Below are positions 12,258 through 23,034 of a DNA stretch of 64,000 nucleotides, one piece after another; the first letter of the stretch is position 1, and every line of letters starts with the position of its first letter. Where the stretch lies: the NCBI GenBank assembly GCA_028641055.1, contig CM054060.1:207972445-208036444 (forward strand). Reading direction: 5' to 3'. The translations under genes were made by a program, and so were the position numbers. The notes beneath the pieces are model-generated. The model ran no database searches. It was given only the letters and a program-made list of their open reading frames with translations, and was not told where the DNA came from. The stretch comes from Alopecurus myosuroides (lineage: Eukaryota; Streptophyta; Magnoliopsida; Poales; Poaceae).

Positions 12258-12730
12258 TGTCGCACCCTGATTTCTAGGGGATACTCACCGTACGAACTGG
12301 ATAGCAGATGCTTGGATTATGGGGCATAACTGCTCCCACGTCCCAGCTTCCTGGTAGGCCTGCGCTTATGCGCGACAACACAAGCCCTGCTATTCCATCG
12401 TCGATGTAAACTATCCACTAGAGATCAAAGGTACTTCCGTCGACGTACTTCAAATCATACACACATGGTACGTCAACGGCGTTGAACAACTGATATCACA
12501 ACAGATCTCTAAGACACAAAAGATTGAAATAAGTTGCAAATGGCTCTCATTAGAGCAGAGATAGCAAATACAATCATTCAGAGGGCACCTGCCCCAACAA
12601 TACATCATTACAATACAGCGGAAGCATTCAACATGTCTGAGTACAGACAAGAACCAAATAGGCCTAAGAGGCCGGAAACAAACAGACGGAGCCCATCCAC
12701 GAAGTCTCGGATCCTGCCCGGGTCCGCTAT

Positions 12731-12955
12731 CTACTCGTCAGCAGTCTCGTCATACTCCACGTAGTAGCCACCATGTAGATCCTCGGAAACGTCGTCTGCG
12801 TAAACCACAGCCCCAAAGGGGTCAGTACATAAACGTACTGGCAAGCAAGACTCACAATTCACCAAGGTGTAGCCCGTCAACACCAAGCACAGATGCCTTG
12901 GGTTCAACGGAAGAGAGGGGATATAAAATATGCTGCAACTGGCTGCACTAACCAA
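12731..12955 (-). CDS. Small LTR ORF ending in an acidic Tyr-rich tail (74 aa), BL-3 left LTR
   Basis: The frame spans the GTAC palindrome (12823-12840) and ends with segments VYADDVSEDLHGGYYVEY and DETADE. The BL-1 LTR has the same ORF with in-frame length changes (33786-33998), and Tekay-1 has a shorter analogue at 9510-9617. In BL-4 a single-base insertion breaks it. No known domain is present. Frame-preserving indels between BL-1 and BL-3 favour past coding constraint. Confidence 0.4.
   Translation of the reverse strand: MVSAASCSIFYIPSLPLNPRHLCLVLTGYTLVNCESCLPVRLCTDPFGAVVYADDVSEDLHGGYYVEYDETADE
12823..12840. other. LTR palindrome, BL-3 left LTR
   Basis: CAGTAC and GTACTG arms around a 6-nt loop. 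The right LTR copy is at 18702-18719. Confidence 0.65.
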
Positions 12956-14489
12956 CTACAGAGATTCTACCACTTCCGGCTAACAGAAAGGGGATAAGAT
13001 CGAGGATTGTAACCAACTGAAAGATAACTTCAAACAAACCCATCCTGGATCTCGCCCCTTATCCAAAGAAGCAATCCGAGAATAACTCACACAGTTGTAA
13101 TAAGGTGAATCAAGTTATTGTGCCATCAACCTATTACTAGTCAAGTTATTAACCATTGGGTGTAACATGTTTGATCATTATGTTTAAGTTGTCCTGAGTA
13201 CTTGTTAGCCAGTACTTTCACCAAGTAATCCATAACCGCGGAAAACACGGCTTCTCGAGAAGATTATCCCTGCAGGGTTGCACCAATTTGGCCGTACACT
13301 CAAGAATAACCCGCCAGATGGAAATGCACTTCCACCAAGCGGGGTACTCTACACAACCAACCATTCTTCGCATCAAGCCCAAAGAACCTTGGGCGCACGG
13401 CTAATCGAGCCCAGAAGAAAATGGACCCTCATAGCACTCTAAGAACGTGTCCCCCTATATGCCGACTACAAAAGTTCCACCCTGGCCTGGGCTCGCAAAA
13501 ACATGCATGCGGCAAATAGAACACACGAACTAAATGAGGCGATTTGGACGAGATGCGAATCAGGTCAAGTTGAGGGGGGCGCCCATACTCGCTTCCCAAA
13601 TGCGGGTAGTGCGCTCATCATGGATCAGTAGACAAGACCCTTTTCCTATTAGGGTCGACACTAGCAGGCTTCAAAACCTCTCATGGGCCTCCTGCCGGTG
13701 CCTTATCATCAAATTTATTATTAACAGTAACATTAGCATGATTGATTGATTAAACATCGAGCCCCCACAACGTAATAGAAATAGTAACAGTAAAGTAACG
13801 GGTAACAGACTCGAGCAAAAACAACCTAAGCATGCTAGTAAGACACGGGCTCAACCAAAGGGGTGATAGGATTGGAGGTGAGGCAATATCATGGTTCAGG
13901 GTATCATGTGATAGGTTCGTAACAGAAACAACTACTACTAAGGCTAGCAGAAAAGAACAACGGAAAGTATCGGTAACCAATGTTGAAAGGGACACAGTGG
14001 TTCATGTGAGTGATAACTTGCCTGCAAAACCCAGTAGCCTGGTACTGAGCTAACTCCTTAGAAGGGGTGTCGTAAGTATCGTCGGTCTCAACGTCGTCGT
14101 TTATCCGAGAAGAAGCAAACAAACAATGCAGAAAGATAAACAATCAATATCATGGCATAGGTGCACAAACATGGGATGATGCATGTCATGTTAATAGATG
14201 CATCAAAATAAACTACTTGACAAGATAACACAATTTAATTGGACCCATATGCAATGGGAATTGCATATGGATGCAAATGGTTTAGGTTGAAGCAATGATC
14301 TACATTTGATTAACAAATGTAAGTAGTTAAACATGATGCATGCATGATGATGATGACAAGATAACAACAAAATAACAATGATAGATGCAAAGGAAAAGGA
14401 ATAAAACAAGTTTGGAAATGATTTGTTAATTTTGGAAAGTTTTGGTTACTTAGACATGTCACACAAACAATTATTGTTTTCATCAATTT

Positions 14490-15240
14490 AAACTGTTCAA
14501 AACAAATAACAAAGTTTATATTTGAAAAGAAAACAAGATTTTAGTTGGATTACATGTTTCACTTGTTGAAAAAGGATTTCAAATAAATTAGTTATGAATT
14601 AAACAAGGTTAAGCAAGAATTAAATGAATTTAATTCAAACATGAACTTATTTGAATTTTTATTTGTTCAAAACATTAAACCAAATTCATATTTGAAAAGT
14701 TTATACCTTTAGGGTTGGAAAACATATTTTATATGTCCCAAAAGAATTTGTTTTGATCAAGTGATAAATTTAACAATATTAAATGAATTAAATAAGGTTT
14801 AAATTATTTAACCACTTTTAATTATTCAAAACATGAAACAAATTTTATATTTGAAAAGGTGGTTTAATTTGCATGGAAAACATATTTCATTTGTGGAAAT
14901 TGGATTTAAAATGAGCAAGTTATTATTTTGGCAATTTTAAATGCAATAACTAAGAAACAGTTGTTTTCAGCAATTTAAATTATTCAAAACAGCAAACAAA
15001 ATTTATATTTGGAAAGTACATGAAAAATTGATTGGAAAACATATTTGGTTTGTGAAATTTGGAATTTTTATGCTCAAGTTATGAATTTTGCAAGTTTAAG
15101 TGAATTTGACAAGTTTTCAAATATTGCACCAATTTAAAATATTCGAAACAGTAAACAAATTTTATATTTGGATAGATCATTTAATTTGGGACAGAAAACA
15201 TATTTAAAAAGTGAAAATTGGAGTTAAAATGAAATAGTTA
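14490..15240 (-). repeat. Degenerate tandem array of about 159 bp, BL-3 left LTR
   Basis: Five related units share an order of short motifs (TTCAAAAC, TTTATATTTG, GGAAAACATAT, GAGCAAGTTAT). The TTCAAAAC marker starts at about 14496, 14666, 14825, 14983 and 15142, giving spacings of 170, 159, 158 and 159. The array recurs in every BL LTR. Confidence 0.75.
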
Positions 15241-15429
15241 TGCAAGTTACAATTGTAGGGTGCAATCTGCCATTTTTTATCACATCTAGGGACTTAGAAA
15301 AAATTAAACAGGGATCTAGAAATAAATTACAGGGATTTAGGAATTACAGCAGGGACTTGGTTGTGATTAGGTGATTGTTTTGGTTGTGGAAAATAAAATG
15401 GCAAAACTGGGGTTAATCCGCAGGGGGTG

Positions 15430-15484
15430 GGATTCGAACCCACCCCCTCTGCTGCGCGCGCAACAGCAGTGACCAGATGGGCTG
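15430..15484 (-). other. tRNA-like module (A/B-box-like), BL-3 left LTR
   Basis: On the minus strand, an A-box-like AGCCCATCTGGT lies about 40 nt before a perfect B box GGTTCGAATCC, which is flanked by a GC-rich T-arm-like stem. There is no complete cloverleaf, so it is not called a tRNA gene. It lies about 560 nt downstream of the TATA-like site, matching the other BL LTRs. Confidence 0.6.
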
Positions 15485-16047
15485 TGGCTTGGATTGGTGT
15501 TAGACTAGGACTCTCGCCCGTTTTGAAGTGAACTTGCGGGGTGTTCTGCTAACTGACGAAATCGGAGCCCAGGTTTCTGCACGCGTCGGAGAGGAACGAT
15601 GGCACCGATCGGCGACTGCTGCGCCCGTGCGCGGCTGCGAGCGGGGTGATGCGACGGGTGCGTGGTGTGCTGATACGTGACAGCAGCGAGGGCAACGGAG
15701 AGGGCGAGTCGGAGGGTGACGTGCTCACCGTGCGTGCAGAGGAGGGAGGGGATCGTGGTGCCTGACAGTAGTCGCCGGCGGCGACGTCGAGGCAGCTCGG
15801 CGGCGACCGGGCTCGGCTCGTGTCCCTCCCTGGACACGAGGAGGAAGAGGACGGCGTGGTGAATCCATTCCCGCGCCCGCGAGGCACTGTCGGCGACCAC
15901 ACCCACCGCTACACCCACGACCAACGCCGGCCATGGTGGTTTGCAGAACAGAGAAGCAGAGGGAGAGGAGGGTTGGCGGCGGCTGGGGAAGAAGGGAGGG
16001 AAAGGAGGAGCTAGGGGAGGAAAGGCAGAGGGAGCCCTCGGCTAGGG

Positions 16048-16054
16048 CTTTAAG
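16048..16054 (-). promoter_or_regulatory. TATA-like box of BL-3 3' LTR
   Basis: The minus strand reads CTTAAAG, followed by GC-rich sequence. It is weaker than the matching sites in BL-1 and BL-2 but lies at the same alignment position. The right LTR copy is at 21927-21933. Confidence 0.45.
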
Positions 16055-17148
16055 GGGAGGAGGGGGCGCGGATGGCCGTTCCTCCTCTTCTCTGTCGACG
16101 TGTACAGGCGCAGATTGCTGCCGTACACGAAGAAGAGAAAGAGGGGAGGGGTTACCGGGCCAGGGAGATGGTGGGCTGGTGGGCTGCGTTTTCTTCCCCC
16201 ACCTTGAACCGTTTTCTTTTTATAGTTTTGGCTTTCTGTTTTTTTTTTTTTGTAGCAAAACAAAAGTGGAAGAAATAGATGCTTTAGGGTTTGCCAAAAA
16301 TTCCAGAAAATTTTGGGTAGGCTACTTAGTGTGTTAGCAACCATTGGGCCATTTTAACTTTCAAGATTTCAAGATTCCAGAGCTGTTTGTAAATTGGTTT
16401 AGTTTTGGAAGCATTTGATAATTATTTGATTAATCTTGAAACCAACAAGTTAATAAGGTGAACCAAATAACTTTAATTGGAAACAAAAGAGTGTATTGTG
16501 TTTTGGGCAATTTCATAATTTGAAAAATGGTGCTGTTTGAAGGTTTTTGATGGGAATTTGAATAACTTGTTAATTAATGAATTATTAATGAAAACAATGT
16601 TTTATTTAGGGTGACCCCTATGATTTAAGTTGATTAAAAATGAGTTTGATTGTTTTGGAGATTTGTTATAAAATCAAATTGATTGAAATTTGCAATATTA
16701 GTTAATATTAGAAAACAAAGTATTTTTCAATAGGGTTTTCTTTAGGGTTTAAAAGTGATTTAAGGAATTCAAATTAGTGGTGCACTTCATGGATTCAAAA
16801 GTTTAATGATTTTGAGACATGGTTTGAGTTTGGAAGTGATTTGGAATTAATTGATTAAAGTGATTGATTGAATTAAGCAACAATTTAATAAGTGATCCAA
16901 TATGAAATAAAAGGGAACAATTTGGTTGTTTTCACTTGTTATTTTTATTCCAAAATTGTAACAGAACAAGTATGAAAACATTGTTTGAATACGGTTTGAA
17001 TTTGAGTTGTGAAAACAGTGGAAAACAAATGCAACAAATTAGAAACAAAAGCAAACAACATGGAAACAATATGATGACATGATGCAATACTTAAGTTAAA
17101 CAGGAAATCAATCATTCTAAGGGGAGTTTTCATACTTGGGATGTTACA

Positions 17149-17165
17149 AAACGCCCCCCCTTGAA
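17149..17165 (-). promoter_or_regulatory. BL-3 polypurine tract
   Basis: The minus strand reads AAGGGGGGGCGTTT directly before the 3' LTR start TGTAAC. Confidence 0.8.
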
Positions 17166-17640
17166 GGAATCGCGCCCCGAGATTCCTACTGAGAAAAGAA
17201 AAGGTCCGGAAACTTCTTGGGGTAGACGTCAGGGAATTTGGAAACCACCGGAACAATATTAGTAGAGGTATTGGTTTTGTATGGAGGATGTATAGCTGGA
17301 TAGAATTTGATTCATTTGGAGAGTAGATTATCTGTAATAAAGGTGGAACAGAGTTATTGACATCAATGGAACACCAAGGATGACATCAATGTCAGAATCA
17401 GCAACATGAGAGTAACGAGGAATATGTGGCCTCTCATTAGAATTGGATTGTTCTTACTTATCTTGGAAGTCAACATTTGAGATCCCGGGGAGTGAACAGA
17501 GTTTTGATTGCTTAGTGGAACCAGAATTGTTGTATGTTGTGGAAAAGGTTGTTGACACAAAGGAATGTGATTCTCCGGTATGAAATAACACTTTAGTTGG
17601 TCAAGAGTTTACGAGGAAGTTTTGATTAGACGCCGGTAGA
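17166..17640 (-). pseudogene. BL-3 relic of the protease region and pol tail
   Basis: Bases 17190-17640 match the protease region of BL-1 (about 30375-30850) at nucleotide level, including the segment around the active-site loop, but are full of substitutions, small deletions and stops. Bases 17166-17215 match the pol 3' end also found in BL-4. So one deletion removed RT, RNase H and integrase and another removed gag. Nothing functional can be encoded. It shows that BL-3 is a derivative of the BL-1 type element. Confidence 0.8.
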
Positions 17641-18121
17641 AGATTTGAAGTGGAAAACAACAACAAGATTTCAACGGACGAACAGGATGTTGAGAAGAAC
17701 AGGATATCAACATCGGGAAAATGAGAACAAAACTCCTGCGGTACTACGGAAAACCCATCCGGGCTTCTAAAGGATCAATATCTACTGCTTAAGGAATAGA
17801 GGATCTGCTTCCGGGGCTTACACGCCTCCGTTCTCAATCATGAGTAGGCAACATGATAAATCATGTCACAACCACCTCCATTCCTATGGTCTAGTAGATA
17901 TAACCATCCTAGAGAAACCAGAATTCGTGAAATCCTAACTTGAAAGTTTAGATGAGAAGGGAAAAATCAACGTTGCACTTCCTTACCAGAAAAGGGAGGG
18001 AGGGTGGGGAAAGAAGAAAAAGAACAGAATTCCTACTCTCACGTTTCATTTTTCCTATATAGCTACAAAATAGTTTCTAGACTCAACTGCGACCAGTAAA
18101 AAGGGATCCTACAGGCAGACA
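17641..18121 (-). other. BL-3 leader sequence
   Basis: It aligns to the BL-1 leader (32940-33290) and the BL-4 leader (61815-62330). The conserved block probably carries packaging and primer-proximal signals, which would explain why it is retained in deleted elements. Confidence 0.6.
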
Positions 18122-18134
18122 GGCTCTGATACCA
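18122..18134 (-). promoter_or_regulatory. BL-3 primer-binding site (tRNA-iMet type)
   Basis: The minus strand reads TGGTATCAGAGCC two bases after the 5' LTR end. Confidence 0.92.
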
Positions 18135-18136
18135 TT

Positions 18137-21100
18137 TGTCGCACCCTGATTTCTAGGGGATACTCACCGTACGAACTGGATAGCAGATGCTTGGATTATG
18201 GGGCATAACTGCTCCCACGTCCCAGCTTCCTGGTAGGCCTGCGCTTATGCGCGACAACACAAGCCCTGCTATTCCATCGTCGATGTAAACTATCCACTAG
18301 AGATCAAAGGTACTTCCGTCGACGTACTTCAAATCATACACACATGGTACGTCAACGGCGTTGAACAACTGATATCACAACAGATCTCTAAGACACAAAA
18401 GATTGAAATAAGTTGCAAATGGTTCTCATTAGAGCAGAGATAGCAAATACAATCATTCAGAGGGCACCTGCCCCAACAATACATCATTACAATACAGCGG
18501 AAGCATTCAACATGTCTGAGTACAGACAAGAACCAAATAGGCCTAAGAGGCCGGAAACAAACAGACGGAGCCCATCCACGAAGTCTCGGATCCTGCCCGG
18601 GTCCGCTATCTACTCGTCAGCAGTCTCGTCATACTCCACGTAGTAGCCACCATGTAGATCCTCGGAAACGTCGTCTGCGTAAACCACAGCCCCAAAGGGG
18701 TCAGTACATAAACGTACTGGCAAGCAAGACTCACAATTCACCAAGGTGTAGCCCGTCAACACCAAGCACAGATGCCTTGGGTTCAACGGAAGAGAGGGGA
18801 TATAAAATATGCTGCAACTGGCTGCACTAACCAACTACAGAGATTCTACCACTTCCGGCTAACAGAAAGGGGATAAGATCGAGGATTGTAACCAACTGAA
18901 AGATAACTTCAAACAAACCCATCCTGGATCTCGCCCCTTATCCAAAGAAGCAATCCGAGAATAACTCACACAGTTGTAATAAGGTGAATCAAGTTATTGT
19001 GCCATCAACCTATTACTAGTCAAGTTATTAACCATTGGGTGTAACATGTTTGATCATTATGTTTAAGTTGTCCTGAGTACTTGTTAGCCAGTACTTTCAC
19101 CAAGTAATCCATAACCGCGGAAAACACGGCTTCTCGAGAAGATTATCCCTGCAGGGTTGCACCAATTTGGCCGTACACTCAAGAATAACCCGCCAGATGG
19201 AAATGCACTTCCACCAAGCGGGGTACTCTACACAACCAACCATTCTTCGCATCAAGCCCAAAGAACCTTGGGCGCACGGCTAATCGAGCCCAGAAGAAAA
19301 TGGACCCTCATAGCACTCTAAGAACGTGTCCCCCTATATGCCGACTACAAAAGTTCCACCCTGGCCTGGGCTCGCAAAAACATGCATGCGGCAAATAGAA
19401 CACACGAACTAAATGAGGCGATTTGGACGAGATGCGAATCAGGTCAAGTTGAGGGGGGCGCCCATACTCGCTTCCCAAATGCGGGTAGTGCGCTCATCAT
19501 GGATCAGTAGACAAGACCCTTTTCCTATTAGGGTCGACACTAGCAGGCTTCAAAACCTCTCATGGGCCTCCTGCCGGTGCCTTATCATCAAATTTATTAT
19601 TAACAGTAACATTAGCATGATTGATTGATTAAACATCGAGCCCCCACAACGTAATAGAAATAGTAACAGTAAAGTAACGGGTAACAGACTCGAGCAAAAA
19701 CAACCTAAGCATGCTAGTAAGACACGGGCTCAACCAAAGGGGTGATAGGATTGGAGGTGAGGCAATATCATGGTTCAGGGTATCATGTGATAGGTTCGTA
19801 ACAGAAACAACTACTACTAAGGCTAGCAGAAAAGAACAACGGAAAGTATCGGTAACCAATGTTGAAAGGGACACAGTGGTTCATGTGAGTGATAACTTGC
19901 CTGCAAAACCCAGTAGCCTGGTACTGAGCTAACTCCTTAGAAGGGGTGTCGTAAGTATCGTCGGTCTCAACGTCGTCGTTTATCCGAGAAGAAGCAAACA
20001 AACAATGCAGAAAGATAAACAATCAATATCATGGCATAGGTGCACAAACATGGGATGATGCATGTCATGTTAATAGATGCATCAAAATAAACTACTTGAC
20101 AAGATAACACAATTTAATTGGACCCATATGCAATGGGAATTGCATATGGATGCAAATGGTTTAGGTTGAAGCAATGATCTACATTTGATTAACAAATGTA
20201 AGTAGTTAAACATGATGCATGCATGATGATGATGACAAGATAACAACAAAATAACAATGATAGATGCAAAGGAAAAGGAATAAAACAAGTTTGGAAATGA
20301 TTTGTTAATTTTGGAAAGTTTTGGTTACTTAGACATGTCACACAAACAATTATTGTTTTCATCAATTTAAACTGTTCAAAACAAATAACAAAGTTTATAT
20401 TTGAAAAGAAAACAAGATTTTAGTTGGATTACATGTTTCACTTGTTGAAAAAGGATTTCAAATAAATTAGTTATGAATTAAACAAGGTTAAGCAAGAATT
20501 AAATGAATTTAATTCAAACATGAACTTATTTGAATTTTTATTTGTTCAAAACATTAAACCAAATTCATATTTGAAAAGTTTATACCTTTAGGGTTGGAAA
20601 ACATATTTTATATGTCCCAAAAGAATTTGTTTTGATCAAGTGATAAATTTAACAATATTAAATGAATTAAATAAGGTTTAAATTATTTAACCACTTTTAA
20701 TTATTCAAAACATGAAACAAATTTTATATTTGAAAAGGTGGTTTAATTTGCATGGAAAACATATTTCATTTGTGGAAATTGGATTTAAAATGAGCAAGTT
20801 ATTATTTTGGCAATTTTAAATGCAATAACTAAGAAACAGTTGTTTTCAGCAATTTAAATTATTCAAAACAGCAAACAAAATTTATATTTGGAAAGTACAT
20901 GAAAAATTGATTGGAAAACATATTTGGTTTGTGAAATTTGGAATTTTTATGCTCAAGTTATGAATTTTGCAAGTTTAAGTGAATTTGACAAGTTTTCAAA
21001 TATTGCACCAATTTAAAATATTCGAAACAGTAAACAAATTTTATATTTGGATAGATCATTTAATTTGGGACAGAAAACATATTTAAAAAGTGAAAATTGG

Positions 21101-23029
21101 AGTTAAAATGAAATAGTTATGCAAGTTACAATTGTAGGGTGCAATCTACCATTTTTTATCACATCTAGGGACTTAGAAAAAATTAAACAGGGATCTAGAA
21201 ATAAATTACAGGGATTTAGGAATTACAGCAGGGACTTGGTTGTGATTAGGTGATTGTTTTGGTTGTGGAAAATAAAATGGCAAAACTGGGGTTAATCCGC
21301 AGGGGGTGGGATTCGAACCCACCCCCTCTGCTGCGCGCGCAACAGCAGTGACCAGATGGGCTGTGGCTTGGATTGGTGTTAGACTAGGACTCTCGCCCGT
21401 TTTGAAGTGAACTTGCGGGGTGTTCTGCTAACTGACGAAATCGGAGCCCAGGTTTCTGCACGCGTCGGAGAGGAACGATGGCACCGATCGGCGACTGCTG
21501 CGCCCGTGCGCGGCTGCGAGCGGGGTGATGCGACGAGTGCGTGGTGTGCTGATACGTGACAGCAGCGAGGGCAACGGAGAGGGCGAGTCGGAGGGTGAGG
21601 TGCTCACCGTGCGTGCAGAGGAGGGAGGGGATCGTGGTGCCTGACAGTAGTCGCCGGCGGCGACGTCGAGGCAGCTCGGCGGCGATCGGGCTCGGCTCGT
21701 GTCCCTCCCTGGACACGAGGAGGAAGAGGACGGCGTGGTGAATCCATTCCCGCGCCCGCGAGGCACTGTCGGCGACCACACCCACCGCTACACCCACGAC
21801 CAACGCCGGCCATGGTGGTTTGCAGAACAGAGAAGCAGAGGGAGAGGAGGGTTGGCGGCGGCTGGGGAAGAAGGGAGGGAAAGGAGGAGCTAGGGGAGGA
21901 AAGGCAGAGGGAGCCCTCGGCTAGGGCTTTAAGGGGAGGAGGGGGGCGCGGATGGCCGTTCCTCCTCTTCTCTGTCGACGTGTACAGGCGCAGATTGCTG
22001 CCGTACACGAAGAAGAGAAAGAGGGGAGGGGTTACCGGGCCAGGGAGATGGTGGGCTGGTGGGCTGCGTTTTCTTCCCCCACCTTGAACCGTTTTCTTTT
22101 TATAGTTTTGGCTTTCTGTTTTTTTTTTTTTTGTAGCAAAACAAAAGTGGAAGAAATAGATGCTTTAGGGTTTGCCAAAAATTCCAGAAAATTTTGGGTA
22201 GGCTACTTAGTGTGTTAGCAACCATTGGGCCATTTTAACTTTCAAGATTTCAAGATTCCAGAGCTGTTTGTAAATTGGTTTAGTTTTGGAAGCATTTGAT
22301 AATTATTTGATTAATCTTGAAACCAACAAGTTAATAAGGTGAACCAAATAACTTTAATTGGAAACAAAAGAGTGTATTGTGTTTTGGGTAATTTCATAAT
22401 TTGAAAAATGGTGCTGTTTGAAGGTTTTTGATGGGAATTTGAATAACTTGTTAATTAATGAATTATTAATGAAAACAATGTTTTATTTAGGGTGACCCCT
22501 ATGATTTAAGTTGATTAAAAATGAGTTTGATTGTTTTGGAGATTTGTTATAAAATCAAATTGATTGAAATTTGCAATATTAGTTAATATTAGAAAACAAA
22601 GTATTTTTCAATAGGGTTTTCTTTAGGGTTTAAAAGTGATTTAAGGAATTCAAATTAGTGGTGCACTTCATGGATTCAAAAGTTTAATGATTTTGAGACA
22701 TGGTTTGAGTTTGGAAGTGATTTGGAATTAATTGATTAAAGTGATTGATTGAATTAAGCAACAATTTAATAAGTGATCCAATATGAAATAAAAGGGAACA
22801 ATTTGGTTGTTTTCACTTGTTATTTTTATTCCAAAATTGTAACAGAACAAGTATGAAAACATTGTTTGAATACGGTTTGAATTTGAGTTGTGAAAACAGT
22901 GGAAAACAAATGCAACAAATTAGAAACAAAAGCAAACAACATGGAAACAATATGATGACATGATGCAATACTTAAGTTAAACAGGAAATCAATCATTCTA
23001 AGGGGAGTTTTCATACTTGGGATGTTACA
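18137..23029 (-). repeat. BL-3 5' LTR
   Basis: Near-identical copy of 12258-17148. It contains the small ORF (18610-18834), palindrome (18702-18719), ~159-bp array (about 20369-21119), tRNA-like module (21309-21363) and TATA-like site (21927-21933). Confidence 0.95.
21309..21363 (-). other. tRNA-like module, BL-3 right LTR
   Basis: Same sequence as 15430-15484, with the B box at 21309-21319 on the minus strand. Confidence 0.6.
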
Positions 23030-23034
23030 ACTTG
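23030..23034. repeat. Target-site duplication of BL-3 (ACTTG), right copy
   Basis: Partner of 12253-12257. Confidence 0.95.

Larger units (their letters stand above)
12258..17148 (-). repeat. BL-3 3' LTR
   Basis: It runs on the minus strand from TGTAACATCCC to GGTGCGACA. In sense order it has an AT-rich U3-like part, a TATA-like site near 16048, a GC-rich transcribed island at about 16150-15420 that includes a tRNA-like module, an array of about 159-bp degenerate repeats, then a conserved end with a palindrome and a small ORF. ORFs in the GC island (for example 15505-15924) overlap on several frames and I do not treat them as genes. Confidence 0.94.
12258..23029 (-). mobile_element. BL-3: big-LTR, internally deleted retrotransposon
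   Basis: A minus-strand element with two LTRs of about 4.89 kb (12258-17148 and 18137-23029) around an internal region of only 988 bp. That region has a primer-binding site, a leader, a decayed protease-region relic, the last codons of pol and a purine tract. No gag, RT, RNase H or integrase remains. The LTRs differ by about six substitutions and two small indels by eye, so it moved very recently and must have used proteins from another element. It sits inside the 5' LTR of Tekay-1. Confidence 0.95.

Noticed and set aside
15505..16344. ORFs of 100-139 aa in the GC island of BL-3 (and copies at 21384-22218)
   Set aside because: Several frames on both strands are open at once, small indels between the two LTRs break them, and no domain is recognisable.
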